A DNA stretch of 64,000 nucleotides from Tubulanus polymorphus (GCF_964204645.1 NW_027437442.1:1-64000), one strand, 5' to 3'; counted from the first letter of the stretch, positions 1 through 13,100 are shown. Numbers and translations: made by a program. The notes: a model not told the origin generated them from the letters alone.

Positions 1-273
1 CTGCGCACAGTCACAGGATGTCTTCTAGTAAGAAACTTGACCAGAAATGTGTAGAACAAGTCTACAAAGCGGCCTACAGATTGAAGTTACCATGGCAAGA
101 AGTTTTCAAAGAGGATATGGATCTAAACTATTCACTTTATTATGTTCACCACAGTATCCTTATTTCGGCGTTATTTCAATTTCAGTTGAACTAAAAGCAC
201 AAGAGAGTGCGGGATTCGGTCAATATACCAACCGTAAAATGCGCAACGCTACTCGGCACATTTTCTATAAACC

Positions 274-501
274 GGCACCGCGGAGACATTGGCACCTGAT
301 GCGACGCAGCTTAAAAGTGCCGGAATAAATCAGGACACCTATACTGCCAAATTCTGGGATACCAGCGGGGTGTCTGACCAACTAATGGACTTATGCATCG
401 CTGAACATCCTCACATAGAGCTTCTGAGAGACATACTGACTCAGGCGGCGCAAAGTGAGGCCGAAACTGATAACAATTACGATGACACTGATGATAACTA
501 A
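274..501 (+). CDS. possible 3'-terminal coding fragment, unknown function
   Basis: A frame opens after a stop at 274 and runs to a TAA at 499-501. The first methionine is at 289 and the peptide is about 75 residues. It contains an AKFWDTSGVSDQLMDL stretch and a helix-like ELLRDILTQAAQ segment, and it ends in an acidic tail rich in Asp and Asn. A second open frame (18-197, beginning MSSSKKLDQK) and a third (47-328) lie just upstream in other phases, so the region may be a decayed or spliced gene. I do not recognise the family. Composition looks more protein-like than the surrounding DNA, but this is weak evidence. Confidence 0.25.
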   Translation, partial: GTAETLAPDATQLKSAGINQDTYTAKFWDTSGVSDQLMDLCIAEHPHIELLRDILTQAAQSEAETDNNYDDTDDN

Positions 502-599
502 ATTTTATTATGTAATCATTTTGTAAATGAAACCTAATACATTAATGCGTTGTTTATTTACTTCTCTTGTTTGCCTGTGTTTTGTGGTCACCCGTCAAC

Positions 600-790
600 C
601 ATTCAACCCAAGATTCCTTGTATATACATTGGCGACAACATTGCGACGTGTCGTCCGTCGACCGTCAACCAGCGGATCATATAGGTCTATGCACTCTATC
701 GTCTCTCATACGCATCGTGTCAGTCGTCGACCGTCAACCAGCGGCTGTGATGTGCACTCTATCATCTCTCCAATGGGCCAACAAACAACC
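600..790. repeat. degenerate tandem duplication, about 80-bp unit
   Basis: The core GTCGACCGTCAACCAGCGG occurs near 658 and again near 730. Each time it is followed about 25 bp later by a GCACTCTATC(G/A)TCTCTC block. The copies have diverged and nothing coding is evident. Confidence 0.5.
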
Positions 791-859
791 AACAGTAGTC
801 AACTGTCACTAGTCGTCGGTCAACCCATGGACTCGAGTCCATGGTCAACCTGTACATGA

Positions 860-2527
860 ACTGTTCCTTTGCCGCGCATTAATACCCAATTATCAATGTA
901 TTCATGCGCCAATGTATTAATAATGCGCTGATACATTAACCGCACAACTTATTAACTCTACGCCAATGCACTATACTATGCTATATCCGACTTGGGCCCG
1001 CAGGGTTTCGGTGATCGTTAGAAAAATGTCTGTTTTTATTGGGGGAAAATTTACTTGCGTGTATCCAATGCCAAGGCGAACACATCAAGCATGAAGCCCT
1101 AAGGGGGGTCTTTTGGGGATTTTTAGAGCCATTCTAATGTCATCACGTGTTTTTTTTGTAATTATAACTAGATATGGCCTCAGTTCTGACACTACATCGT
1201 CAGCCACGCATCGTGTTATTAAAACAGATCGTTACGTCGAAATAAACTAAAATAAAAACACTATAATGTCTTTATAGAACAAATTATCAATTCATTTTCA
1301 CAATTCCTCAAAGAATTCTTTAGGATTTAGGAAAAAAAGGACCACTTTTGATGACATTTCCTCATGCATCCACTCACTACTACACTGTCTTCGACCATAT
1401 GGACCTTATGGGCCTCTTGAAAAATGATGTCGTCTGCTAACGTGTGTAGCGTTTATCTTGGAGCCTGCCGGAAATATATGCGTGTTGCATGTCGATCCAC
1501 TAAATTACCAATGAAACGCAATGTGTTTCTACGACCTCGAAATAATTCTTATTCAAAACTTTGCCTTTATTGCTATGTTCATAGTGGCCTCGTACCTTTC
1601 AACCCATATAAAAAGATTTGTGTTACACCGTGTTGTGTGCCACCGCGTCTTTTTTCTTGTATTTTGAACACCCCCAATCCTTCGGCCTAGAATTTCTTAG
1701 CCTTTGTATTATCTTGTTACGCATTCCCAAATGTTTTGATACTTTCTCAATTCGAATGAGAAATATTGCCAAATTTTTTGTCCTTTAAGACCTGAAAAAT
1801 GATGAATTTACAGAATAAAATCGTAGAAACATGTCAACTATACCACAAAATACTTTGCGGACTAGTATATGAAATGAGTGTAGGCCATAGAGCTCAATAT
1901 CCGCATGTGATCTGGACTTAGAAATAAGATTACTTAAGCTACCAGTGAGCAAAACGCGGCAGGCGCACAATAGTAACTTCACCTTCATTACCGCCGACAA
2001 AGAGGACCGATATTTCGCAAGTTGGATTCGGGAGGTTTTAACCTCCCAAGGTCAAATCACTGAAAATCTGACCTTAATTAAAAAGGCGAAACACCCCGCA
2101 TAATTAGTTCCTATTCTAGCCACTAGGGGTGTATATTTTGAACGTTCATTCCAACTTCCGTGTTTTGTATTTAATTCAGTCATTTTATTATGGAAATTAC
2201 AAAACTTGGTATAAGTAAATATACGTACATATGTTCAATATGCCTGTATTTATTTTATCTTTATTTCTTTAACTCTTACCGTGCGGACAAATTCATATAG
2301 CGATACATTGTTGTCTCTGTTCAGCGCAAAGCTGTTAAATGCAATTAGATTTAGTTCGGGGATTTTTCATTTTATATAATATATGAGGAAAATATGTATT
2401 TTTCGTCATCGATGCGCATGCGTCATCACTACTGCAAAATGGCGGTACCCAGTGATTTCGTCAGTGATGCAATTTCAAAGGATAATCGATTTATGGCAAG
2501 AATATCCTAGCCTTTATGATATAAAAT
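860..2527. other. intergenic, nothing recognised
   Basis: AT-rich sequence between the first fragment and the BEL/Pao insertion. Only short, unconvincing open frames are present, and no RNA gene or repeat family was recognised. Confidence 0.5.
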
Positions 2528-2532
2528 GCGTA

Positions 2533-2735
2533 TATCAGGAAGACATAAATAACTAACATATAACGAATTCCATTCAACGTATATACAAGGTTTATTAGAG
2601 TAATTTCATGCACTTCCGCCCTGCTTGCGAGAGCTCTAGTACACACACATCCAACGCCCTCTACAACACCACCGCGCATGTCACGCGGGAAAATAATAAT
2701 ACAATATAATCCGTGGCGGGAAAATATTCCCGACA
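2533..2735 (-). repeat. 3' LTR of the BEL/Pao element
   Basis: 203 bp, nearly identical to 5801-6003. The last-but-one base of the minus-strand LTR is mutated (TATCAGG instead of TGTCAGG on the plus strand). It abuts the truncated RT frame directly. Confidence 0.92.
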
Positions 2736-4149
2736 CAAAGTGTCTGTATCAATAACTTAGCTCTCAATGTGATCGGCGATACAAGCCCAAGAGGATCGAA
2801 CAATTTAGAAGCGTCTCTCAAGATAATACGTTTGGTGACGTTACTCGAACGCTGGAAAGACACCTCATGAAAACTGATTTCATCTGTAGACGAATCCCAC
2901 TTCAAACCAACTACTGAGGTTAAACCCGGTTTCTCTGCAACTCCTTCAGAATTTGCAAGTGACATAACTTCCCGTGAGTTACTCGACCAAGCCCTTACGT
3001 TGAAACCACCACGACATAGTAACTCTCTACAACCGTGATAAAAGTCGACTGCAGATGCGTCATCAATAAAAGACGATATGATATTGTCTACATAGATATT
3101 TTGTCTAATTGCGTCAGATATCTCATTAGGGTTCTGAATTAAATGTTTCAAAATCGTAGCATTGAGCAAAAAAGGCGAACAAGTCGCACCAAACAAAACT
3201 GATCGGAATCGAAAAATTCTGAGTTCACTATCAAGGTCATGAGGATCCTGAAACCATAAAAATCGTGTATAATCACAGTCGTCCTCGTGAAGTTCTATCA
3301 TCAAAAAAGCCTTCTCAATGTCCGATACGGCAACAAATTTGTGTTGTCTGAATCTTAACAAAATAGACGATAAATCATTGTGAAGTCTCGGGCCAACCTC
3401 CAAACAGTCATTTAAACTAACTGCGTCTCTACTAGCTTTACATGAACAATCGAAAACTATTCTCAAAGAAGTAGTCGAAGAATCTCGATACACAGCATGA
3501 TGTGGAATATAATGACATGCAGTACGGTTTGTTGATGTGTCTATACCTCCTCAATGAAACCTCGGTTTAATTGATCTTCAATGATGGCAGAATAATTTGA
3601 AAGATGTCCGGTTTTAATTAATCGTTTCACTGTTGACTTAAGCCTGTGAAAACAAATAGCAAAATTATCAGATAAAGGTGGATGAGCAGGTTTCCATGGG
3701 AGCCGAGCTATGTATTTTTTTCGATCAGCGTCATAAGTCAAAAGGTTCTCGCAATAATCATAAACTGTCAAGGTTTCAGGTGAGTCATCGGGATGCTGTC
3801 TGCCTAGGGATTCAAGAGTCCAAAAATCATGGTACTTGGTTGCCTCAGTGTCATCTAGCGTTGTCAACGTACTGAGAAATGAAGAAATGCTAGTTTGAGA
3901 AAAATCCGCTACAGGGCCACTAACAAAATACCCAACCTTGGACTCTAACGCAATAGGACCATAGCTATTATCCGGGCGGATCTGATTCTCCATAACAAAA
4001 TCGTAATAAAAATCACAACCTATCAATAAATCAATTGAAAATGTCTCATCATCAATAGGATGAGCTAAGATTAAACCTTGTAGATAATTGTAATCTTTAA
4101 GTACGGTTCTATCACCAAGACTAATAGGTTGTGCTATTTGTGGCACCAC
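2736..4149 (-). pseudogene. BEL/Pao Pol: reverse transcriptase, 3'-truncated
   Basis: The first frame (4149-3541) carries the family-typical region between protease and RT (LIGCDFYYDFV, SKVGYFVSGPV, DFWTLESLG, ARLPWKP). After a short stop-containing gap, 3493-2736 encodes RT: RIVFDCSCKAS, SLNDCLEVGP, SDIEKAFLMIEL with the motif A aspartate, and YVDN at the catalytic loop where BEL/Pao usually has YVDD. The final block SKLFDPLGLVSPITLRAK is the normal RT/RNase H boundary. There the sequence jumps into the 3' LTR, so no RNase H or integrase remains. The D-to-N change would abolish polymerase activity even without the frame breaks. Confidence 0.88.
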
Positions 4150-4185
4150 TAAAGCTTCAATGTTTATTATGGATTGATCGGTACA

Positions 4186-5767
4186 CTAGACCTTTAAACT
4201 GACGACGTCCAGAGAACGGATTTGTGGATTTGAATTGACACCACCAAAACCAGTAATATTTATCTGATCAGCTCGAATGGGTTTCAAGCCTAACAAATTA
4301 ACCAAAGATCTATTGACAAACGTCCTCTGAAAACCGTCGTCAAATAAAGCGCCAATTTCAGTTGAATAATCTTTGCTTAAAACATGAATAACAGCCGTTT
4401 TTAACAGAACACAATTATTAAAACGCTGCGAACATTGAGTATGCATTTGAGTTGATCTGTCAACCTTCGGCGTTGAATAGACATTATTTCGTTGAGGACC
4501 AACTTTATGTAGAGAACTATTCTGGCCTTTATGATTCTGGCTACGCGCCGGTGAACCCAGTTGCAAATTTTGAGTACTTGTATGTTTATGATAGTTCGAG
4601 CCTACCGAATTAGAATTATTAGAAACACAAATACTGCTATGATGCTTTTTCCTACAAAATTTGCACCTAGTTTCTGATTTACAGTTAAGGGATATATGTC
4701 CTGTACGTAAACAGTTGAAACAAAGACGATTTTCTCGTATAAATTTCACCTTGGCTTCTACATCATATTTAATACAATTTATAGATGAGGGTTTCTCTCC
4801 ACAATATACACAATTTCGAGAAGAAAACGGATATTTATCCACCTGCCCTGATGCAATAAACACAGAGGCTTCGAAATCAGGCTTAACAGCAGTTTTGTTA
4901 CATAATTCTAGTATATCCAATTCATTCTTTAAGCATATCAATAAATTTGGGAATGACCAAATAGTCGAATTCCGACCCCGGGTCATATTTTGTACTAATG
5001 TGACTGGCAACCGTTCAAGCAAGACCGGAATCAATAATTCACCATAACTGTCTGGAGTTTTTCCAAGACCTTCGAGCGATCGGACATATAAAATAAGCTT
5101 ATCGTAGAATGCTCTAATGCTAGCTGCGGTATTAGATGGCTCGGTTAACTCTAATAGAGCTTTCATATAGGCTGATATTAAGCGCGAAGTTTCCCCAAAT
5201 CGTGACTTCAGTAGATCAACGGCAATTGTGTAGTTATCGGCGGAGGTCGATATACCGGCAATACAAGAATAAGCTTCACCGGACAAACATGAACGCAAAT
5301 ATGTGAATTTATTCATTGTCGGAATATCGGTTCTATGAACACCTGTTTCGAAGCTATCCCAAAAACTGCTCCACTCCAAAACATTACCAGAAAATTTCGG
5401 AATTTGTAAAACTGGTAGTTTAATTGGCAAAGTTCTGGGATTTGATGGACTGAACGAGGGCTGTAAACTTTCAACTTTTCCATTTGTATACTGCAAATTC
5501 GCGTTTAGTTTCAGCGACGGAACGTGCATAGTCGTCGTGTGTCATGAATTCTTTCTCAATTTCATCATCTCCGGCGAGGAGTGATACAATTTCGTAGTGG
5601 CACGATGTTAATTCTGACAATTTTTCGTCGACATGTTTTGAATGATCTATGAGTGCCTGGTTATCGGTCGTGCAGGCAGATATCAAAGCGTTAATGTCAT
5701 TCACGTACCTTGTTATGACCGAACGTAACCCACGACGAGTTCCAGTAAATTTCTTCAAATCCTCCAT
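4186..5767 (-). pseudogene. BEL/Pao Gag and protease region
   Basis: Two overlapping frames form one gag-protease region: an N-terminal 98 residues from 5767 to 5471, then 447 residues from 5529 to 4186 after a frameshift. The second frame has a DUF1759-like core (LPVLQIPKFSGNVLEW, then KFTYLRSCLSGEA) typical of BEL/Pao Gag. Next come zinc-binding motifs, including the CCHC knuckle CFNCLRTGHISLNC and flanking Cys pairs. The protease follows with an ALFDDGFQRTFV active-site segment, where the usual DSG/DTG is DDG. Gag packages the element RNA in cytoplasmic particles and the protease matures the polyprotein. A stop at 4186 separates this frame from pol. Confidence 0.85.
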
Positions 5768-5800
5768 GATTCTTCTCTTAGGTTCGAGGGACCAATTTTA

Positions 5801-6003
5801 TGTCAGGAAGACATAAATAACTAACATATAACGAATTCCATTCAACGTATAAACAAGGTTTATTAGAGTAATTTCATACACTTCCGCCCTGCTTGCGAGA
5901 GCTCTAGTACACACACATCCAACGCCCTCTACAACACCACCGCGCATGTCACGCGGGAAAATAATAATACAATATAATCCGTGGCGGGAAAATATTCCCG
6001 ACA
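5801..6003 (-). repeat. 5' LTR of the BEL/Pao element
   Basis: 203 bp. This is the upstream LTR for the minus-strand element. Its terminal dinucleotides are intact. It is followed on the minus strand by TAAAATTGGTCCCTCGAACC, in which TGGTCCCTCGAACC could be a tRNA-complementary primer site (inference). Confidence 0.92.
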
Positions 6004-6008
6004 GCGTA

Positions 6009-6432
6009 GAATTTCGAGACCGCGACAAGAAAGAAAAGGCCTTCAAGGAAATTGCATGAACAAGGATGGTAAAAAACATACGGAAATCTTTTTTCAAATG
6101 ATAAATAATTAAAATTGTGGTCGTATTAATTACTGCCCAAAACAATTGAGATCTTTCCATATTTTCGATTCTAGCAGTTAAAATAGACAGCTATTTTTAA
6201 GAATACAATCTTTTTTATCAGTAAAATGGGTAAGATGAAAATTGAAGGGACTGCGAGATAAGTACTGCAAGGCTGAAAAATCTAAGCCGCCTAGTGGGAG
6301 TGCAGCCAGAAAAATTTAAAACAAAACCAAATGGCTTCTGGATAAGCTGCAGATCCTTGCTCCGCATATAGCCAGCAGACCTTCAGTCTCAAATTTAAAT
6401 CAAGTAAGTATAAGAACATTTCAATTTGCATT
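6009..6432. other. intergenic, nothing recognised
   Basis: Sequence between the BEL/Pao target duplication and the tandem duplication; no supported gene or repeat. Confidence 0.4.
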
Positions 6433-6668
6433 TTATTATTGTTCGTAACAATATCAATATAGTCATAACATGAACAAAATCGCTACCGATTTTAAACCAT
6501 CGAATCCTGCCACGGCACAGCTTCTAATTTTGAGAAAAAGGTGGCGAAAAATTATTATTGTGTGTAACAATATCAATATAGTTACAACATGAACAAAATT
6601 GCTACCGATTTTAAACTATCGAATACTGCTACGGTACAGCTCCTGATTCTGAGAAATAGGTGGCCAAA
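6433..6668. repeat. tandem duplication, about 118-bp unit
   Basis: Two adjacent copies share GTAACAATATCAATATAGT, ATGAACAAAAT, GCTACCGATTTTAAAC and GAGAAA-AGGTGGC blocks with scattered substitutions. No coding potential. Confidence 0.8.
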
Positions 6669-6729
6669 AACTATGGTTGTGCTTTTGCATCTTTAGTTGG
6701 ATTTCGATCATTTGATGTACTATGCACTT

Positions 6730-7570
6730 CGCCATATACCAGCTGACATCGAATGGTTGTCTTTTTCAATGTCACCGACACTTGCATAAGAATGTTTTTT
6801 TTTTTACTAAATTAGTTGTGTTAGCAGCATGCGGCCAATATCAGGCTGGTTACTTTGTCGGGGGAGAGATTGTCATCAAAAATGCTCTAAAGCGGTTGGA
6901 TGCCAAAAGCATTTTCAATAACTCGACGAGCCCTTGAAAGCCGATGATTAAAAATGTTTTCCTTTTGTAAAGGTTTCTATGTGAGAAGGGCTTCACCATC
7001 GTATTTTTAATGCGAATGCATCATCGCCGACTAGATGATAGTTAATTTTTTATTCTGATTCTCCAATACGTACATTTTTCATCGGGAAGGTTTAATGAAT
7101 TATCACCCAGTGCGTTCTTTATTGATGAATCATTGAATACACCAGCATCACCAGCCCTACCCGCTGCCCAAACATCAACATAAACAAATCTGTAATTGTT
7201 ATCGGCTGTAGCTAGAAGTAAAACACAACGACAGACGACGACGACGACGACGATGATGAAAATGACCAGACTCAGCAGATACGCTCGACAAAAAGCTGAC
7301 ACAAAATAAGAAAGTCACATTATCAAGGAAGTGACAAGCTGGTGAGAAATTCAATCCTCTCCAAACCAGTCTACTGTTATGGCCAATATGTACCAACCAC
7401 ATTGTCAGATTTGGATCCAAAACTAAGTTTTCTAGCTCAAAATAGAAAAAAAATGAAATACTTTTTTCACGCTCAATGTGGAACTTTAATGGAAACATAA
7501 AATTACAGCCATTTTCCGCAAAATCAACAGCAGCCTTACTTTCAATCGAACTACAACAATTGGACACAAT
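6730..7570 (-). pseudogene. Harbinger/PIF-type DDE transposase remnant
   Basis: Reading the minus strand across several frameshifts recovers conserved DDE_Tnp_4 landmarks in order. NCCSSIESKAAVDFAENG near 7550 matches the family's NCIGSIDGKH-type first block. VLLLATADNNYRFVYVDV followed by GRAGDAGVFNDSS (7220-7110) is the second catalytic region. LVGDDAFALK (about 7030-7000) and RARRVIENAFGI-like residues (about 6920-6880) are the third. Stops and frame changes between blocks mean it is dead. A (GTC)n-like expansion near 7225-7255 interrupts it. No terminal repeats or target duplications were identified. The call rests on remembered family motifs. Confidence 0.72.
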
Positions 7571-7632
7571 CAGAAGAAACTTTTCAATACTTCATCAGAT
7601 GTAATAAATTGTAAAGATATGATGTCATATTT

Positions 7633-7765
7633 CTTCAATCATTCAGTCATCGAGTCAGTACCAATAGTATTCAATTCATATCCTGCTTTTATTATCATAT
7701 ATCAATTCTATTTTTTCATCATTCAGTCATCGAGATACACCAAATAGTATTCGATCCATATTGCT
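7633..7765. repeat. short tandem duplication
   Basis: CATTCAGTCATCGAG and an AATAGTATTC(A/G)AT(T/C)CATAT block occur twice, about 82 bp apart, indicating a local duplication. Confidence 0.7.
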
Positions 7766-9925
7766 ATTACATCAGGCCGCTTCTTTTAGCGACTCTCCAG
7801 GGATTTTAAATTCTATAACAGCATTCTTTCTCGAGTGTCGAAAACCCGAGTTTCAGCTGCTCGTAGTTTCTCTACTGAAGCAAGGCTTATATCAATGGAA
7901 AATTCTGCCCCTCGTATTCCTGCATCAAGGAACCGCCTATACCTGCGGTACCTTACAGCTAGGAATGAACTTAACATCGTCAACGTGTATTTTCCGTTTC
8001 GTTTACGTTTAAATTGGAAAATGGTTGGCGTTTGGGAAAGAAATTAAACGCATACCAGACATTGTAACCATGTTGTATCAGCTTTAAATCGTTCCAATCG
8101 CGTGTACGATGCGCTTCAATTGGAAGATAAACGAAGTTAATTCTCTGCTGCCATATCGAAAATACATCTGAACAAATAATGAAAAACAATGAAAGGTTTG
8201 TTAGAATCCGGAAATTTCAATATTGTGCGTGAAGCAATTTCCTCTTTTAACACGTAAAATGATCGACGCTCCACAACAACTAATAATTCGGTTTATTCTT
8301 CCGCACCAGAATTTACCCATCTGTTGAATAAGCATCTGAGTAGAACATTGTCGAAAGGTTTCTCCACATTTGTTAGTTTCCGAATTACGGAATTACACAA
8401 GGTTCAAATGGCTTTTTTAATACTCATTTTCACAAACAGTAACAGAACCAGGCCACTTCAAAATTAACACACCGAAACTCTCTACTGAAAATCACACCAC
8501 AAACTCAAATCCTCTCTTTTCACGCACCACAAACTACATCTGACCTACTTCGTATACACAAATCATTGATAAACATCATTCATGTAACTATTAAACCCAC
8601 GACAACGAGACAATCAGAGGCGACCACTGCCCCCCCCCCCCCCCCCCCATATAATTGAGAGAATTCAGGTTCACCTATACGATGCTCAAACACATTTATT
8701 GATCAAGAAGTTTACGTCTTGTGTACATGCGTTTTCGGTGGATAAAGCGATTATCCACTTTGGAATCGCCGGGCTACTCTAAACAATTCAGCTTCGGCCA
8801 ATTCTTCTTTCCGATTTTCGTCATTTGCTATAGCGAAGGCCCAGGCGGCAGCAAACATCGTGCATACCGGAACAGCCAGTTTAATCAAACCTGCAACGGA
8901 AAGCAACGCGTGTTATTGAACTGCTTGATTACTCTGGAACCTATTTCCATTGTAACACGGTTTTATGTTGACTGTGGACCTAGTACATATGTTGTATACG
9001 TTTAATTCAATCCTTTGGCAATGTCTGTGTTGTGCCTCCAAGATTTGATTATTCACATACGTATACGTACACAGCGCAGGACAAGACACGGGGTAGCGGA
9101 TAGGGTACTCCATATTTCATGCATTTTTATACAAAAATCTTTTAACGATGTCGTGCAAGGACCTTTTCATAAAAGTGTTATTCCTCGTGTACGTTGAAAT
9201 GATGGAATGGCGGGACTCAAACCTACTTTAGTTATAGCTGAGTCACTGAATACAAAACAACTTCAATGTAGTTTTAAACTGGTTTCCTAAAGCACTTCGT
9301 GCCATTCAAACTTTCAATGTGCATTTAAACACCTTTGATTCAGTTTAAGAAGAGAATTTATGTGTTTTGATATTAACTTCCCCTGGGCGGAAACTATTCT
9401 AAAAAGGCACGTACGATGTGAGATGTAAGGTACCGTACAGTGACCCAATCAACTACCCCACGTTTTATCCTGACCCAATATATACATATACAGCTTATTT
9501 TCTCCGACCATATCAGCTTGCATGTTGTACAACATGTCTCTAGCCCACACAACTAAATTGCACCCCATCTTTATAAAACCTGACCGGTGAGAGTATCCTT
9601 TAAACAGAATTCAGTGATTAATGTAACTACACACATTCAAAAGGGCGTGATCCGCCAACGTGTGGGTTTAATTCAACAATGTTCTGCAACTATTTGAGTT
9701 TAAATTGACCTGCAACGAATTTCCACGTAATAATGTTGGTTTAATTTGATATTTGATAAATCTTAAAATTTGTTGGTTCCAAACAGATGAGTACAAATAT
9801 TTAAGCAGTATACTTACTCAGCATTTTTAGTGGCTAATCTGGAGAATCCGATAATAATGCCTAGAAATGCGAATATGTTCATATAAATCAAATGTTAACT
9901 CATATCTATAAATTCCGCTGTCACT
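7766..9925. other. intergenic; poly-C tract at 8630-8648
   Basis: No supported genes. A run of 19 C residues (8630-8648) is the only striking feature. Short open frames here lack domain features. Confidence 0.45.
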
Positions 9926-9929
9926 TTTC

Positions 9930-10150
9930 TACCCCCTTTTTCACACCGGGAGACTTTACCACGTTCCACTCTTACATGGATTCGAAGCTGATAGTATCGA
10001 GAGACTCTGCCAAATTTCACCCACGCTGGGTTTTGGATCTGATGGCATCGAAAAACTCTATCATATTTCCCCCTCGCAAGGATTCGAACCTGATAACATA
10101 GCCAGACTTTACCATATGTTCGTCCCTCGAAGGGATTCGAACCGATTTAC
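9930..10150. repeat. degenerate tandem array with GGATTCGAACC units
   Basis: About four units of roughly 60-65 bp contain variants of GGATTCGAACCTGATA(A/G)CATCGA followed by GACT(C/T)T(G/A)CCA. The motif resembles an antisense pol III B box. It closely matches the ends of the foldback element at 59316-59654 (CAGGGATTCGAACCTGATGG), so the two probably share an origin. It is not a tRNA gene: no cloverleaf can be built. Confidence 0.6.
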
Positions 10151-13100
10151 ATAACGAGTCAATGTCATGTCTATAAGGGATTTGAAGAATGTCGGGGTTC
10201 TTGCTCATCATGTTCGAATCACCAATCTTAATACTTACGTTGCAATGAACGGGTGAGTACTGTCTCTTCTAGCGAAATGTTGGCTAGAAATAAACGGTGA
10301 ATATATTGAAGCAAGAATCGATGAATTATTTAAACAGGCTTCGGCTTGATCAGGAGTGAAGAGATATTATTATGTTTGTTAGATGAGAGCAAATATTTCG
10401 AAATTCACATCTGTTTCACCAAACACGGAAGTGTTTCGTCGATTATTGATTGTAAACTCAGCGCTATATAATTTTGTACATATCGAAATTTATTCGATGA
10501 ACTTTTCTTTAAGTTAAAATTACTGTCGTTCTAGTGTTATCAGTAAAAAGCTTTGGGAAAGTTGACCAAAAGTTGGTTGGAGTTAACAAGTAAATAGTTG
10601 ACTTGGTGATTATTTGAACTTCATTGTTATTATGATATTTTATCCACCGGTTATCTTTTACCAATTTTTGAGCAACTTTGAAAATGAACTAATTTCACAA
10701 CGAAAGACTGAGAATTCGTCACAGCACCTGGTGGGCCAACGTGACGTTGCACCTCCCATACCGAGAGCCCCAAACTCCCCGGGATGGCTTCGGTGCTCGC
10801 ATTGACGTTGTAAAATAATTTGGAAAGGAGCCCCATTGAATAAAGCACACTTAAATTTGGTTTTAGACCCTTCCCAGAATTTAACCGAAGTCAGCCGCTT
10901 CCATTTTCATAACTCTAAATTGAAACTCCGTTGAAATCACGTAAAACATAAGACACAGCTGAAAATGAATTAACATAATGTTTCGATGATTCACTATCAA
11001 CATAGCGTCGCCAGATGTTTAATCCCAGTAGTAACTCTGCCTACGGGCCTGGCAAAGTTATCGTTAAGTTATACATTCCTACTCGTACTGCAGAAGGAAC
11101 TACGTAATTGAATAGACGTCAGATCAATAAAGAATCCCTTTACCTAAGGACTTTTGCGTTAAGAAAAGACCATATTTTCGTCAACTAAGTGATTTGCGAA
11201 GACAGATACAAAATAACTTTCAAAATTTGACGAATATTTTTTCGAAAGTGTAAAGAATATATCTTTGCGGTAATGCCGTCGATCCCGCCGCTCGGGTTCG
11301 ATCGGGGTTTGAATATTATATTTGATTGATGCTTGAAGGTACAGTACGGTACGTGTCCAATGCACTGTTCCTATAAATATTTTTGAAATTCTGGTATTGT
11401 ATATAAAGCATAAATTGTTTTCTTTTTCTCCTGATTTGTTGTTCATGTCATTTGATTCGGGCTCGGACAAACCCCCTTTTAGTGAAAGTTCCCTTTTCAA
11501 ATGACGCCTATTTTTTAAATTTTCTAAAAAAATTTCTCGAAAATTAGAAAGGGCACATGAAGTCGTTCCCATCAATCACAAACGTACAAAAGGATTTTTA
11601 AGGATGATAATTTCAATGAAAAAGACACATTCAGTCGTCTATCAATACCAAAAAAAACAAGAAAGGGCACTTACACGGTCCTAAGCCTCTACAACATTCC
11701 CCCCTTAAAGAAATTTTAGCCCGCAGGTTCCCTGCTCATCATGTTCGAATTGCTAATTCTAATACTCACGTTGCTTTCCTCCAAAGGTATGTTTGCTAGA
11801 AATAATACATGAATTTATATTAACTGTAATTCAATAATTATTTAAACAGACTTCGGCGTGATCAACATTGAAGTTATGTTGGATGGAAGTAAATATGGTT
11901 AAAAATCCACAGCTGTTCAATAAAACACAGAATAGTCTCGTCGAGAGCGATCCCGGTAACGATTTTTGCGTCAGTACCACATTAAAATTGTCCAAACTAT
12001 GTAGATATCAATATACAATCTTTGGATGCAGAATTAGTATTTATTGAAGAAGTTATGACCAATAAAAGAAAAAATACAAAATATACAATTATTTATGCAA
12101 ATTTAGAATAATAATTGCAATAAAGTCATTCCAAAAGACTCGCTGTGCGGCGTGTCATAGGTACCACAGGCGTAATTGTATGGAACCATATGTAGCCCTG
12201 TCGCTTGAATGACATAATGCAGATGAGCTTCTGTGAACATGTATTATTGAAATGTTTTAATGTGCAAGCTCAAATATGAAGGTGTCGTAATATGGATATG
12301 AAAGTTCCACGAATTGGATCCTCAATAGTTGAGCTGTCCTGCAGGTGATGACAAACGACATCCAACATACCGGGGAAATGGCTTGAAAGAACAGTTTCAG
12401 TAGACACCCTACACACCAATTTGGTGATGTCAGTACAGCACAGTTGGCAGTCGATACCCTACACACCAGTTTCGTGTTGTCAGTACAGGACAGTTGATAG
12501 CTTAAAACCTAAAACACCCCATCATTTTACATTGGTAACGTAAGGGATTATCCAAAATGATCGACACCTGGCCAATATGTTTTACTCCTCCGCTTACGAG
12601 AGGGGGGGGGGGAATAAATATTTGAAAATATTCTGGCTGAAATATCGACTCACCTATATGTTTTATGAAAGGTAAAAAGCCCATACTATAACATTATTAT
12701 TAAATGTCGCATTTCCTAATAGTTTTTGACTTTTTTAATTATCTCTTAATTAGGGTTTTCTGACTTTCGTCGAAAACCCTCTTGAAATTCTGTTGATTAT
12801 CATTATTATTATATATTTTCCGCCGATTTCGTCAAATAAAATTCATCTTCATTCAGATTCGGCAACTGACAGCTTCGAAACGAAATGTATAAATTGATAC
12901 TGTAATAACGGTCTCTCTGAACCAACAGATTGTCTGAATGTACTTTCCATCCTATTTGAAACTTAAAATTACTTATTAGGTTACTGTAAATAAAGAATTG
13001 AATTGAATTCTTAGACAACAAGCACCAGCGAAATCACAGTTTGTGACGTCATTTAGTAAGTAAATAAAGGAGGGCTCCGAGAATTTCCAAATCACGGGGG

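Larger units (their letters stand above)
2528..6008 (-). mobile_element. BEL/Pao LTR retrotransposon, internally deleted
   Basis: The element has two 203-bp direct LTRs (2533-2735 and 5801-6003) that differ at only about three positions. On the minus strand each LTR begins TGTCGGG and ends CCTGACA, the usual TG...CA ends. A perfect 5-bp target duplication GCGTA flanks it at 2528-2532 and 6004-6008, as expected for BEL/Pao. Internal order on the minus strand is gag (DUF1759-like region and zinc knuckles), a DUF1758-like aspartic protease, and reverse transcriptase. The pol frame then runs directly into the 3' LTR, so RNase H, integrase and any polypurine tract are missing. Three internal frame breaks or stops make it non-autonomous. 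LTR similarity implies a fairly recent insertion. Confidence 0.93.

Noticed and set aside
5798-6160. 120-codon minus-strand frame across the 5' LTR
   Set aside because: It reads through the LTR and flanking DNA; no protein family and no coding signal beyond chance.
10080-10145. GGATTCGAACC motifs suggesting tRNA genes
   Set aside because: No A box at proper spacing, no acceptor stem or cloverleaf; the motif repeats in tandem and matches a foldback element, so it is repeat-derived.
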